A DNA stretch of 64,000 nucleotides from Flavobacteriales bacterium. Its GTDB lineage: Bacteria; Bacteroidota; Bacteroidia; Flavobacteriales_F; PHOS-HE28. Position numbers and translations under genes: made by a program. The notes beneath the pieces were generated by a model. That model was not told the origin of the DNA and did no database searches. It worked only from the letters and a program-made list of their open reading frames with translations. Within the stretch, counting starts at the first letter, position 1; every line of letters starts with the position of its first letter. The stretch lies in the NCBI GenBank assembly GCA_016699575.1, contig CP064979.1, positions 1,984,001 through 2,048,000 of the forward strand, given 5' to 3'. Below are positions 39,081 through 47,880 of the stretch, in pieces.

Positions 39081-41085
39081 GCGCGACGGGGTGGAGCGTG
39101 GCTTCGAAAGTGATCATCGTGCCGGTTCTGGGGGTGCTCTGGATCGATACTCGGCCGCCAACGCGTTCTGCGCGGAGCCGGATGTTCTCCAGGCCATGTC
39201 CTTTCGATGTGGAAGCCCCGATCCCGACGCCATCGTCCTTCACGGAAAGAAGAACACGATCATCCGAGGTCTTGAATACGATGTCTATCCGTGTTGCCTT
39301 GGCATACTTGATCGCATTGTTCAACGCCTCCCGCAGCATCAGATAGATGTCCCGCTTCGTGGCTGGATCCAGCGGTCGGTCAGGGCCCTCGTGAACACAA
39401 TCGATGGTGTGCTCCACCTTGCTCCATTTCAGCATGCGTTCGCAGTGCGCACGCACACGCTCCGTGAGGCCGGCAAGTGAATCGTGGTGCGGGTCGATGG
39501 ACCAGACGATATCACCCAAGGAGCGGTTGGCTTCCCCGGCGATGCGCTCGATATCGGCGGCGATCTCCCGCATGCCGATCGCATTGGCTGTCGTTACCTC
39601 CTTTGCCTCGGTGCTCAGCAGTACCAGCTTGGTAAGGTCGCTGCCCAACTGGTCATGCACATCGCGCGCGATCCGTGTGCGCACCTCCTCCGCTTCGCGC
39701 CGCTTTTCACTGGAGACGACCTCCTTCTGTGCTTTCAAGATGGTATCATTGGCGCGGCGCGCATACTGGAAACGGCTCCAGAACGCGAATGCGACGGCGA
39801 TGGCCGCTGCGCAGATGCCGATGATCACATAAAGCCGGAAGCGCTCCGTGGCGCGGCGTTGGTGTTCCTCCGCAGCATGGGCCTGTGCAGTGGCGGCCTG
39901 CACCAGGCTGTCGCGCCGGCTCTCTTCCAGGAAGCGCAACCGCAGCACATCCTCGCGCCCGTTCATGCGTTGCACACTGTCCTTCAGCACCGCCCAACGC
40001 TCGGTCATGCGCAAGGCGTCAGCCGTGCGACCTTGCAGCTTGTACGCCTCCCTCAACCCATCAGCGGCGTACAGCATCGAGCCCTCATCCCCGAGCTCGC
40101 GGGCCACCCCAACGTTGCCGATGCGCTCGGCCAGTGCAAGCCCCTGCTCGTACCATTCCGCCGCGTTCAGTGGATCGCCGGAAAAGCGGTAGCCGTCCCC
40201 GACGAGGTTGATGCAGCCGCATTGCGCCGTGGCATCGCCCATGCGCTCGGCAAGCCGCGCACACGTCAAGGCCATCGTTAGCCCCTTGCCATGCTGGCCC
40301 TCCGCGTAATGGAGCCGGATGAGCGGAGTGATCGCCGGCAACGAATCCCACGCGTTGCTTGACCGGCCCGCCACTTGCAGGCTGCGCTCCAGCAAGGCCA
40401 TCGCATCGGCACGTCGCTCTTGAATGCCACGGATGCGCGCACGTTCGTTCAGCACCAGGCAGGAATCGCCGGGCGTGCCACGCACACAGGAGTCGAGACA
40501 GGTCCAAGCGAAGTCGTATTCGCCGCGATCAGCGTGGATGCCCGCGAGGTGCACCAACGACTGATTTTGCAGGAAGTGGTGCCCGATCGCCCGGCCTATG
40601 CTTAACTCATCGCGGAACGCTTGTTCCGCTTTGTCCTTCGCGCCGGCAAGGCCATAGACCAGTCCCAGCGCGTCCAGGCACTCGCCCACCGCATGCTGGT
40701 GTCCGCCTTGCTCGAAGTCGCGAATGGCCTGCTGGAAGGACGAGAGCGCCAAGGGGACATTGCGCTCGAACTTGGCGTGGTAGCCCGTGAAGAAGTGGTA
40801 AGCGCCGCGTGCGTGCTGGGCGCGCGCTTTTACGCGCGGGTGATCGTGCGCAAGCAGTTCGTTGCTCAGCGCATCGAGGCGTTCGAGGTAAGGGTAGGCG
40901 TTCGGCGAGGTGGTCCACGACTCGCAAGCCCAGATCAGCATGGTGAGTTGCGTGGTGTCCTTCTTCGCGGGATCGAGCAACGGCACAATGGAGTCGAGGC
41001 GGGCCGGGCTCTCCTGGGCGCTGAGCGTGATCGCTGCGAGGGCCATAGCGAGCACCGCGATAACACACCCTGACCTTCCGCTCAT
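39073..41085 (-). CDS. TPR sensor histidine kinase (first gene of the operon)
   Basis: A 670-residue kinase starting MSGRSGCVIAVLAMALAAITLSAQ, a signal peptide. TPR repeats fill about 30-370, a membrane helix FRLYVIIGICAAAIAVAFAFW lies near 405, followed by HisKA_3 (ARDVHDQLGSDL) and the ATPase domain (NNAIKYAKATRI, VKDDGVGIG, GHGLENIRLRAERVGGRVSIQS). The periplasmic TPR part differs from that of the next kinase, but 88 residues from DIERIAGEAN to NAIKYAKAT are identical except one. The start at 41085 is chosen because the shared promoter ends just before it; an open frame extends to 41139. It shares an 8-base overlap (ATGTGTGA) with the next kinase. Confidence 0.9.
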   Translation of the reverse strand: MSGRSGCVIAVLAMALAAITLSAQESPARLDSIVPLLDPAKKDTTQLTMLIWACESWTTSPNAYPYLERLDALSNELLAHDHPRVKARAQHARGAYHFFTGYHAKFERNVPLALSSFQQAIRDFEQGGHQHAVGECLDALGLVYGLAGAKDKAEQAFRDELSIGRAIGHHFLQNQSLVHLAGIHADRGEYDFAWTCLDSCVRGTPGDSCLVLNERARIRGIQERRADAMALLERSLQVAGRSSNAWDSLPAITPLIRLHYAEGQHGKGLTMALTCARLAERMGDATAQCGCINLVGDGYRFSGDPLNAAEWYEQGLALAERIGNVGVARELGDEGSMLYAADGLREAYKLQGRTADALRMTERWAVLKDSVQRMNGREDVLRLRFLEESRRDSLVQAATAQAHAAEEHQRRATERFRLYVIIGICAAAIAVAFAFWSRFQYARRANDTILKAQKEVVSSEKRREAEEVRTRIARDVHDQLGSDLTKLVLLSTEAKEVTTANAIGMREIAADIERIAGEANRSLGDIVWSIDPHHDSLAGLTERVRAHCERMLKWSKVEHTIDCVHEGPDRPLDPATKRDIYLMLREALNNAIKYAKATRIDIVFKTSDDRVLLSVKDDGVGIGASTSKGHGLENIRLRAERVGGRVSIQSTPRTGTMITFEATLHPVAHV

Positions 41086-41089
41086 GCAA

Positions 41090-41135
41090 CAAAGGAGCAC
41101 AAGCGCTCGGATCCCCGCAATAACCCGCACGGGTG
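41090..41135 (-). promoter_or_regulatory. Shared-architecture promoter of the kinase operon
   Basis: On the minus strand CACCC-GTGC-GGGTTATT (ending at 41119), 21 bases, then CTCCTTTG (41097-41090), 4 bases before the ATG at 41085. Divergent from and 13 bases away from the matching promoter of the delta-60 gene. Confidence 0.72.
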
Positions 41136-41148
41136 ACATCGTGCGATC

Positions 41149-41194
41149 AACCCGAAAGGGTTATTCCAAGTGAGCGACGCGCGCGGGAGTTTTG
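41149..41194 (+). promoter_or_regulatory. Shared-architecture promoter of the first delta-60 gene
   Basis: AACCC-GAAA-GGGTTATT (41149-41165), 21 bases, then GAGTTTTG (41187-41194), which matches TAnnTTTG except the first base. The ATG follows 19 bases later. Confidence 0.78.
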
Positions 41195-41213
41195 ACGGAT
41201 CCATCGCTCGCCC

Positions 41214-44045
41214 ATGAAGCCCATGCGCATCGCCATACTCACAACGTTCGCACTGTTCAGCGGATCCCTGTGCGCGCAGTATCTCACGCTCGACTCCACC
41301 CTGTGGCAGTTGGACAGCGCTGGTAAGTGTGTGGTGGAGGATTCCATCAGTGACCGCATCCTTGTCGGTGGCGCTTTCAACCGGGTGCTACCACCGGACC
41401 CGGTGCCCTATGGTTTGGAGGTGAGTACGACCAACGGTCTCAAAGCGTCCGGCCTGCCCGCTGCGGACAGCACGGTGCGTTGCGCCATCGCGGATGAGGC
41501 GGGCGGTTGGATCATCGGCGGTGCGTTCACGACGGTGGACGGACAGCCACGGCAGCACCTCGCGCGCATACTTGCCGATGGAAGCCTTGCGCCGTGGGCC
41601 CCAGTGGTGAACGGGGAGGTCCTCGCCTTGGCCCTGAAGGGGGACACCCTCTACCTGGGCGGTCAATTCAGTACCGTGAACTCTGCGGCGCGCAACAACC
41701 TCGCGGCCGTGCGACTTTCCACCGGAGCGAACGTGACATGGGCGGCAGGCACGAGCAATGGCACGGTGCACTGCATGTCATTGAACAGTGGTCGGCTTTA
41801 TGTCGGCGGGGACTTCACCACCGTGAACGGCTTGACGCGCGGGCGTGGGGCATCCTTCACCGTGAGCAACCATGCGCTCACGAACTGGACCCCGAATACG
41901 AACGGTACCGTGCATTGTATCGTGGCCACGTCAACAGTGGTCTATGTCGGTGGTGCGTTCACGCTGGTCAATTTGCTCACCGCCCGCAACCGCATCGCGG
42001 CTTTCCCGCCCACATCCAACACCCCGCAAGCGTGGAACCCCAACGCGAACGGCACCGTGCGCGCCATGGCCCTCTCCGGCACCAACGTCTTCTTCGGTGG
42101 AGATTTCACCACGGTTTCCGCGACGGCCCGCAACCACATCGCTTTCGTGAATGCGAGCGGCGTGCTGCAGAGCTGGAGCAGAGACCTCAACGGTGATGTG
42201 CATTGCCTGGCCGTTGCCAACAACACGGTATTCGCTGGCGGTGATTTCACCTTGGTGGATGGCCTGGGCCGACGACGGATGGCCGCCTTCGGCGTGCCGA
42301 GTTCCGGCCTACCCACGGTAACGGATTGGACCGCCGCAGCGGACAGCACGGTGATGGCGATCACGGCCCAAGGGACCCGCTTGTTCATCGGCGGTCCCTT
42401 CGTTGAAGGGGGCGGGCTTTCGCGACGGAACCTCGCTGCATTGGATCTGGTGACCGGACTGCCACTGCCGTGGGCCCCGCAGGTGAATGGACCGGTCCAC
42501 AGCATCGTACGCGCAGGCTCGGGTGCTGTGTTCGTTGCGGGTCCTTTCACCCAGGTGGGGGGCTTGACCCGCTTCGCTGTAGCCGCCATCGACCCCCTGA
42601 CCGCCGATGCGCTTCCGTGGAACGCACAAGTCAGCAGCAGCGGCGTTGTGCAAGATCTGCTCGCTCGTCCGGATACCCTCTTCGTCTGCGGGCAGTTCAA
42701 CGCCATCGGAGGTCAAGCGCGCCAACACCTGGCCCTTTTGTCCGCCACCACCGGTGCGGCGCTACCATGGAATGTGCCGCTGGCCGCTGCTGATGAGCCA
42801 CATGATATGCTGCTCAGCAACGACACGCTCTTCATTTGCGGGGCGATCACCATGGTGGCTGCGCAGGCACGCAACGCCGTGGCATCCATCGGGGTTTCCT
42901 CCTCCACTGTGCTCCCGTTCACTGCGGACTGCACCACCGGATCCTCAGCTTCGGGTATGAGCAAGAGCGGGAACAAGCTCTTCTTGACGAAAGCCTACGG
43001 CACCTGGGCGGGCCAGTCGGCGGGCTATGACATCAGGGTATTGCATGCGGCCACCGGGGCCGTGCTCTCCGTGTTCGCGAATTACGACCCCACAACATTG
43101 ACCGTCCGAGGCGATAAGGTCTATGACAGTGGACACTATTTGCGCGCGTATGGTGCGGCCACCGGTATGCTGGTGGGGAGCGTGGGCGAATGGCACAACA
43201 AGGGGGGGGAGGTGATCACCACCCGTAGTGGTGATGTGATAGGGGTAGGCTATGTATATGACCGACAAATGCCCATGGGTCTAGCGAGGGCCATTGCCAC
43301 ACCGAACATCACGTTGCGGGCGATGTTGGACGGTCCGTTCGAGGCCGGGCTGATGAACGACCAGCTGCGGGCGGATCAACTGATCCCCTTCACCGAGCCC
43401 TTTACTAGCCTGGGCTACATCCATACTGGAGGAGGTGGTGGAGAGGCGGCTCCCGCCGGATTCCACAACCTCACCTTCGACGGCACGCCCAACACCCGTC
43501 CGGTGGATTGGGTGCTGATCGAATTCCGTGATGCGGCGGACCCATCGGTCGTGGTAGCTTCAAGAAGCGGGTTCTTGCTGAAGGATGGTCGGATACTCGG
43601 CCCGGACATGCGCTACCTACGTTCCCACTCATCGGACCCTAGCGGCTCTTACTATGTAGCCGTGCGCCATCGAAACCACCTGGGCGTGATGACCGGACAA
43701 CCCGTGGACTTCTCGAAAAGCCCGTTCATCGACTTCTCCGTTCTGGCGACACCCGTCTTCGGAAACAACGCCCGAAAGACGAACAATGGCGTGCAAACAC
43801 TCTGGAGCGGCGATGTGAATTTCGATGGTACCATCAAGTACACGGGAACGAACAATGATCGCGACCCGGTATTGGTGCGCATCGGTGGGTCGGTACCCAC
43901 CAATACCGCCAACGGCTACTACAACGAGGACGTGAACATGGACGGTGTGGTGAAGTACACGGGCCTCGTCAACGACCGGGATCCGATCCTGGTGAACATC
44001 GGCGGCACGGTGCCCACCAACGCCCGTGTTGAGCAAGTGCCCTAG
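41214..44045 (+). CDS. Delta-60 (DUF5122) beta-propeller surface protein, first copy
   Basis: A 943-residue exported protein; signal MKPMRIAILTTFALFSGSLCAQ. About ten delta-60 repeats such as LYVGGDFTTVNGLTRGR and VFFGGDFTTVSATARNHIA cover residues 40-600 and should form beta-propellers. A middle domain with YIHTGGGGGEAAPAG and WVLIEFRDAADPSVVVASRSG follows at about 720-850. The end holds two Ca-loop repeats, SGDVNFDGTIKYTGTNNDRD and NEDVNMDGVVKYTGLVNDRD, each followed by P(I/V)LV(R/N)IGG, dockerin-like. No typical T9SS sorting tail follows these repeats. Divergent from the kinase operon; paralogue of the next gene. Confidence 0.85.
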   Translation: MKPMRIAILTTFALFSGSLCAQYLTLDSTLWQLDSAGKCVVEDSISDRILVGGAFNRVLPPDPVPYGLEVSTTNGLKASGLPAADSTVRCAIADEAGGWIIGGAFTTVDGQPRQHLARILADGSLAPWAPVVNGEVLALALKGDTLYLGGQFSTVNSAARNNLAAVRLSTGANVTWAAGTSNGTVHCMSLNSGRLYVGGDFTTVNGLTRGRGASFTVSNHALTNWTPNTNGTVHCIVATSTVVYVGGAFTLVNLLTARNRIAAFPPTSNTPQAWNPNANGTVRAMALSGTNVFFGGDFTTVSATARNHIAFVNASGVLQSWSRDLNGDVHCLAVANNTVFAGGDFTLVDGLGRRRMAAFGVPSSGLPTVTDWTAAADSTVMAITAQGTRLFIGGPFVEGGGLSRRNLAALDLVTGLPLPWAPQVNGPVHSIVRAGSGAVFVAGPFTQVGGLTRFAVAAIDPLTADALPWNAQVSSSGVVQDLLARPDTLFVCGQFNAIGGQARQHLALLSATTGAALPWNVPLAAADEPHDMLLSNDTLFICGAITMVAAQARNAVASIGVSSSTVLPFTADCTTGSSASGMSKSGNKLFLTKAYGTWAGQSAGYDIRVLHAATGAVLSVFANYDPTTLTVRGDKVYDSGHYLRAYGAATGMLVGSVGEWHNKGGEVITTRSGDVIGVGYVYDRQMPMGLARAIATPNITLRAMLDGPFEAGLMNDQLRADQLIPFTEPFTSLGYIHTGGGGGEAAPAGFHNLTFDGTPNTRPVDWVLIEFRDAADPSVVVASRSGFLLKDGRILGPDMRYLRSHSSDPSGSYYVAVRHRNHLGVMTGQPVDFSKSPFIDFSVLATPVFGNNARKTNNGVQTLWSGDVNFDGTIKYTGTNNDRDPVLVRIGGSVPTNTANGYYNEDVNMDGVVKYTGLVNDRDPILVNIGGTVPTNARVEQVP

Positions 44046-44070
44046 CCGTGATCAATGCCGGTTGCGGCTT

Positions 44071-44116
44071 AACACGGAAAGGTTATTCCGTTCGGGAAAC
44101 GGTCCATGGAGCTTTG
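44071..44116 (+). promoter_or_regulatory. Shared-architecture promoter of the second delta-60 gene
   Basis: AACAC-GGAA-AGGTTATT (44071-44087), 21 bases, then GAGCTTTG (44109-44116). The ATG at 44136 follows 19 bases later, the same spacing as in the paralogue. The ATG at 44106 would lie upstream of the -7 box. Confidence 0.75.
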
Positions 44117-44135
44117 GCCTGCATTGATCACGGCC

Positions 44136-46988
44136 ATGGCAATACGTTCCCGCATCCCGCTCTTTATTGCACTCCTTTCAAGCGCCGCCGCTCAGTCCCA
44201 GATCCTTGAAGTGGATACGACATGGTGGATGGCGGACGGCGCTGTACGCGCCATCGCAGAAGACACGGCGAACAACCGTATAGTGATCGGAGGGGACTTC
44301 GCCCGGTTGCTTCCGCGTTATGGTACAGCATACGGTGCAGTAGTGGACATGACCACGGGCTTTGCACGCGCCGGTGATGCGCGTCCGAACGATCGTGTGA
44401 GGTGCGTTCTGGAAGATGGTAGCGGAGGTTGGTACATCGGAGGGGACTTCACACAGGTGGGCGGTGCGGCGCGGCAGGGCTTGGCGCATGTGCTTGCGGA
44501 TGGTTCGCTTGCCCAGTGGAGCCCAGCGGTGAACGGAGGTGTGTATGCCATGGCCATCAAAGGCGACACGCTCTATTTCGGTGGGCTCTTCACCGCGGTG
44601 AACGGGCTTGCGCGGTCGAACCTCGCCGCCGTGCGACTTTCCTCGGGGGCCGACGTGGTTTGGGGGCAAGCGCAGGCCAACGCCCAAGTGCGCACGATGA
44701 CCATCGATGGCGGGGAGCTTTTCGTGGGCGGCGATTTCACGTTGATCTCCGGACTGATCCGCGACAGGATGGCGGTGTTCAGCACCGACGATCATTCCCT
44801 CACCAGCTGGGCTCCCACCATGGGCGGACCAGTGCACACCATCGTCATTGCTTCTTACGGTGTGCTTGTGGGTGGCGACTTCCTCACGGTGAACGGCCTG
44901 CCGCGGAGCAACCTGGCCTTGTTCAACCGCATAAGCCAGGCCCTCACCGCCTGGAACCCCGGCCCCAATGGCACGGTGCGCTGCATGCAGCAGCACGGAT
45001 CGAACATCTACATCGGTGGCGATTTCACCATGGTGAACACCAGCGTACGGGGCCACCTCGCTCTCGTGCACAGTGGTGGTGGCCTTAGCACTGCCTGGGT
45101 GAACAACACCGATGATGCGGTATACAGCATGCACTTGGTCGGCGCTGCAACGCTATTGATCGGCGGCCAGTTCAGCACGGTCGCGGGTTGCCCGCGGCCT
45201 CACGTTGCGGCGTTGGTGACCCAAGGTGGTTCGGCACCGTGGCTGCTGCCATGGGCGCCGGCCGCGAACGCCAACGTGCGCTGCTTCCAGGCGGTCGGCA
45301 GTAGCGTATACATGGGTGGCGGCTTCGATACGCTCGGGGTCGCGCGATCGCATGTGGCCATGCTGGACGGAAGCTTGGGCACCCCGCTCGCCTGGCATGA
45401 AGACCTGAACGGCGCGGTGAACGCGATCGTGGTCACTGCGGATCGCACATTCGTGGGCGGCGATTTCGATACTACGGGCACCGCACTTATCATCCGCAGC
45501 AACCTCGCTGCCTTCGAGAACAGCACCGGTCTGCTGGCCGCGTGGAACCCCGGAACCAGCGGCACAGTGCGCTCGATGGCGGCCCATGGAGGGCAGATCT
45601 ACGTGGGTGGCGGTTTCTCTTTCGCTGGCGGTGTGGCCGGTTCCGGGACCGCCCAGATCGATGCCGCCACGGGTTCCATCGGCCCCATGGACCCCGGGGT
45701 GGCGTCAGACGCTCTGCATGTGATCGGTGATACCTTGTACATGGGCGGGCTCATTTTCGCCGTCAACGGTGTCCTGCGTCGTTCCTTGGCTTCTGTTCTA
45801 CTTCCCTCCGGAACGGTTACGGCGTTCAACCCCTGGGTGGTGCATCAGCAGGTGCCGTCTATCGCGTTGGACCACATCACCAGTTCCGGTGATCGGCTCT
45901 ACTTCAGTGGCGCGTTTACCACGGTGGATGGGCAACCCCGCAGGAACTACGGCTGCGTGAACACTTCGATCGGGTCCGACCTAGGTTGGGACCCCGGCTA
46001 CTTCACACCGTCATCACCGTTGGTGGTCAGCAACGGCCTGGCTTATGTGGTGGCCGCAGAGGACTTGGGATCTCCGATCGAGCTTCGTGCGTTGGACACG
46101 GACCAGGGTGATCCGACCGGTGCAGCATTGGCGATGGATGCGGTGGCGACAAGCATGATCGCCACTGCTACGGGGGATCTGCTGGTGGGCGGTGGGTTCA
46201 CCACGATGGGAGGCCGCGCAGCAAGCCATTTCGCCCGTGTGACCACCACGCCTACTATCAGGGTGCGCGCACTGTTGCAAGGCCCGTTCAACATCGATAC
46301 GCAGCTGATGGACAACAACCTGGCGCAGCTCGCCGCCATCCCTTTGACAGAGCCGTACACTGCCTTGGGGTATGTGCATACGGGCGGCGGTGGAGGAGAG
46401 GGGGCTCCGGCAAGCATCAACTTGGGCGTTGGCACCAACGCCATCGTCGACTGGGTGCTCGTTGAACTCCGCAGTCCGATCGATCCATCCGTGGTGGTGG
46501 CCTCGCGGAGCGCGCTGCTGCAGCGCGATGGTGATGTGGTCTCCCAAGACCTGTCCCCACTGCAGCCCTTCGGCCCCGATCCCACTGGCAGCTTCCATAT
46601 TGCCATCCGCCACAGGAACCACTTGGGCGCAATGATGGCGGCTCCAATGAAGCTCGACGCAAATCCGTTCGCTGACTTCGCCAAAGGCTTCCCGGACACA
46701 TACGGCACCAACGCAACATGGACCGATCCCTTCTACAGCTTGCTGTGGAGCGGCGACGTGAACTTCGATGGGGCCGTGAAGTACACCGGCACGGCGAACG
46801 ATCGTGATCCGATCCTGGTGCGCATCGGCGGCTCCGTGCCCACGCAATTCGTGATCGGCTATTTCAACGAGGACGTTACCATGAACGGCGTGGTGAAGTA
46901 CACGGGCAGTTTCAACGATCGCGATCCCATCCTGGTGAACATCGGGGGCTCGTTACCAACGTATGTGCGCGTGCAGCAGCTACCGTGA
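44136..46988 (+). CDS. Delta-60 (DUF5122) beta-propeller surface protein, second copy
   Basis: A 950-residue paralogue of the preceding gene with the same order: signal MAIRSRIPLFIALLSSAAAQ, delta-60 repeats (GEVFVGGDFT-like units such as LYFGGLFTAVNGLARSNLA, IYIGGDFTMVNTSVRGHLA), the YVHTGGGGGEGAPAS / WVLVELRSPIDPSVVVASRS domain, and two dockerin-like loops (SGDVNFDGAVKYTGTANDRD, NEDVTMNGVVKYTGSFNDRD). The second loop has Asn-for-Asp changes. ATG 44136 is chosen over 44106 because the latter precedes the -7 box and because the signal peptide begins at 44136. Its last 9 bases overlap the end of the convergent DsbA-like gene. Confidence 0.85.
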   Translation: MAIRSRIPLFIALLSSAAAQSQILEVDTTWWMADGAVRAIAEDTANNRIVIGGDFARLLPRYGTAYGAVVDMTTGFARAGDARPNDRVRCVLEDGSGGWYIGGDFTQVGGAARQGLAHVLADGSLAQWSPAVNGGVYAMAIKGDTLYFGGLFTAVNGLARSNLAAVRLSSGADVVWGQAQANAQVRTMTIDGGELFVGGDFTLISGLIRDRMAVFSTDDHSLTSWAPTMGGPVHTIVIASYGVLVGGDFLTVNGLPRSNLALFNRISQALTAWNPGPNGTVRCMQQHGSNIYIGGDFTMVNTSVRGHLALVHSGGGLSTAWVNNTDDAVYSMHLVGAATLLIGGQFSTVAGCPRPHVAALVTQGGSAPWLLPWAPAANANVRCFQAVGSSVYMGGGFDTLGVARSHVAMLDGSLGTPLAWHEDLNGAVNAIVVTADRTFVGGDFDTTGTALIIRSNLAAFENSTGLLAAWNPGTSGTVRSMAAHGGQIYVGGGFSFAGGVAGSGTAQIDAATGSIGPMDPGVASDALHVIGDTLYMGGLIFAVNGVLRRSLASVLLPSGTVTAFNPWVVHQQVPSIALDHITSSGDRLYFSGAFTTVDGQPRRNYGCVNTSIGSDLGWDPGYFTPSSPLVVSNGLAYVVAAEDLGSPIELRALDTDQGDPTGAALAMDAVATSMIATATGDLLVGGGFTTMGGRAASHFARVTTTPTIRVRALLQGPFNIDTQLMDNNLAQLAAIPLTEPYTALGYVHTGGGGGEGAPASINLGVGTNAIVDWVLVELRSPIDPSVVVASRSALLQRDGDVVSQDLSPLQPFGPDPTGSFHIAIRHRNHLGAMMAAPMKLDANPFADFAKGFPDTYGTNATWTDPFYSLLWSGDVNFDGAVKYTGTANDRDPILVRIGGSVPTQFVIGYFNEDVTMNGVVKYTGSFNDRDPILVNIGGSLPTYVRVQQLP

Positions 46989-47741
46989 TGGAGCTCGTGC
47001 CGCCCAGGCCTGTTCCAGCGCTTGCAGGAACACATTGCCGGTCTGGGCGCCGCTCACTGCGAACCGCCGGTCGAAGGCGAAGAACGGCACGCCGCTGATG
47101 CCCAGCTGCCGCGCTACTTCTTCATCGGAGCGGACCTCAGCGGTGAACGTATCGCTCTTGAGCACGGCTTCGACTTCCGCAGCGCCCAGGCCCACCTCCG
47201 TGGCGAGCGTGAGCAATGTTGCGGCAGCGCCGATGTGCTTTCCCTCAGTGAAGTAGGCCTTGAAGAGCCGCTCTTTCATCGCATCGCCCATGCCCTTCGT
47301 CTTGGCGAACTGCAATAGCCGATGTGCATCGAACGAGCTGCCCACGACGGTCTTGTCGAAGTCGTAGTGCAGTCCCAGTCCAGCCGCGCGCTCACGCACA
47401 CCGCGTGTGCGCTCCACGGCCTGCTCGTGGGTCATACCGTACTTGCGGCTGAGCATAGCGTATGTGTTCTCCGTGCTACGGGCTGGAGCATTCGGGTCAA
47501 GTTCGAAGCTCTTCCACAGGACGCGCACGCTGTCGCGGTGGGCGAACTTGGCCAAGGCATTCTCCAGTTCGCGCTTGCCGATGTAACAGAACGGACAAAC
47601 GACATCGCTCCAGATCTCGATGGTCAACAATTGACCGGGGCCGCCGGTGGGGGTGGTGGTCATGGGTCGTACTTGGGCATTGGACAAGGAGCACATGAGC
47701 CAAACGGCCAGAAGCGCCAGAGGGCGAAGAGGGTTGTGCAT
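46980..47741 (-). CDS. DsbA/FrnE-family thiol oxidoreductase
   Basis: A 253-residue protein with signal MHNPLRPLALLAVWLMCSLSNAQ. The thioredoxin-fold core has IEIWSDVVCPFCYIGKRELE, the CPFC redox pair of the FrnE/DsbA group, then the helical insert YAMLSRKYGMTHEQAVER and the cis-Pro loop ISGVPFFAFDRRFAVSGAQ. Expected to oxidise or isomerise disulfides in the periplasm. ATG 47741 fits a CACCTTTG box directly before it; the frame is open seven codons further. It is divergent from the TetR-efflux operon and converges on the second delta-60 gene. Confidence 0.87.
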   Translation of the reverse strand: MHNPLRPLALLAVWLMCSLSNAQVRPMTTTPTGGPGQLLTIEIWSDVVCPFCYIGKRELENALAKFAHRDSVRVLWKSFELDPNAPARSTENTYAMLSRKYGMTHEQAVERTRGVRERAAGLGLHYDFDKTVVGSSFDAHRLLQFAKTKGMGDAMKERLFKAYFTEGKHIGAAATLLTLATEVGLGAAEVEAVLKSDTFTAEVRSDEEVARQLGISGVPFFAFDRRFAVSGAQTGNVFLQALEQAWAARAPSR

Positions 47742-47787
47742 GGGCCAAAGGTGATCGCTCATCCGCAGTAGTTACCACTCATCACAT

Positions 47788-47842
47788 CGGAAACATTATT
47801 TGGTCAAAAACGTTTCCGGTGTATTCCGTTCGCCTACGTTTG
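47788..47842 (+). promoter_or_regulatory. Operator and promoter of the TetR-efflux operon
   Basis: CGGAAACATT at 47788-47797 and AACGTTTCCG at 47809-47818 form an imperfect inverted repeat (9 of 10) with an 11-base centre. TACGTTTG at 47835-47842 is a perfect -7 box. The right half-site lies where the -33 region is expected, so a bound TetR dimer would block RNA polymerase. Autoregulation is inferred. Confidence 0.68.
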
Positions 47843-47880
47843 CGGCCCCATCCGTCAGGCCTTCCCAAGAAACCCCCACC

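Noticed and set aside
43800..44045. Cellulosome-type dockerins
   Set aside because: The loops resemble dockerins, but no cohesin or cellulosomal gene is present and the loop context (KYTG...NDRDP) differs.
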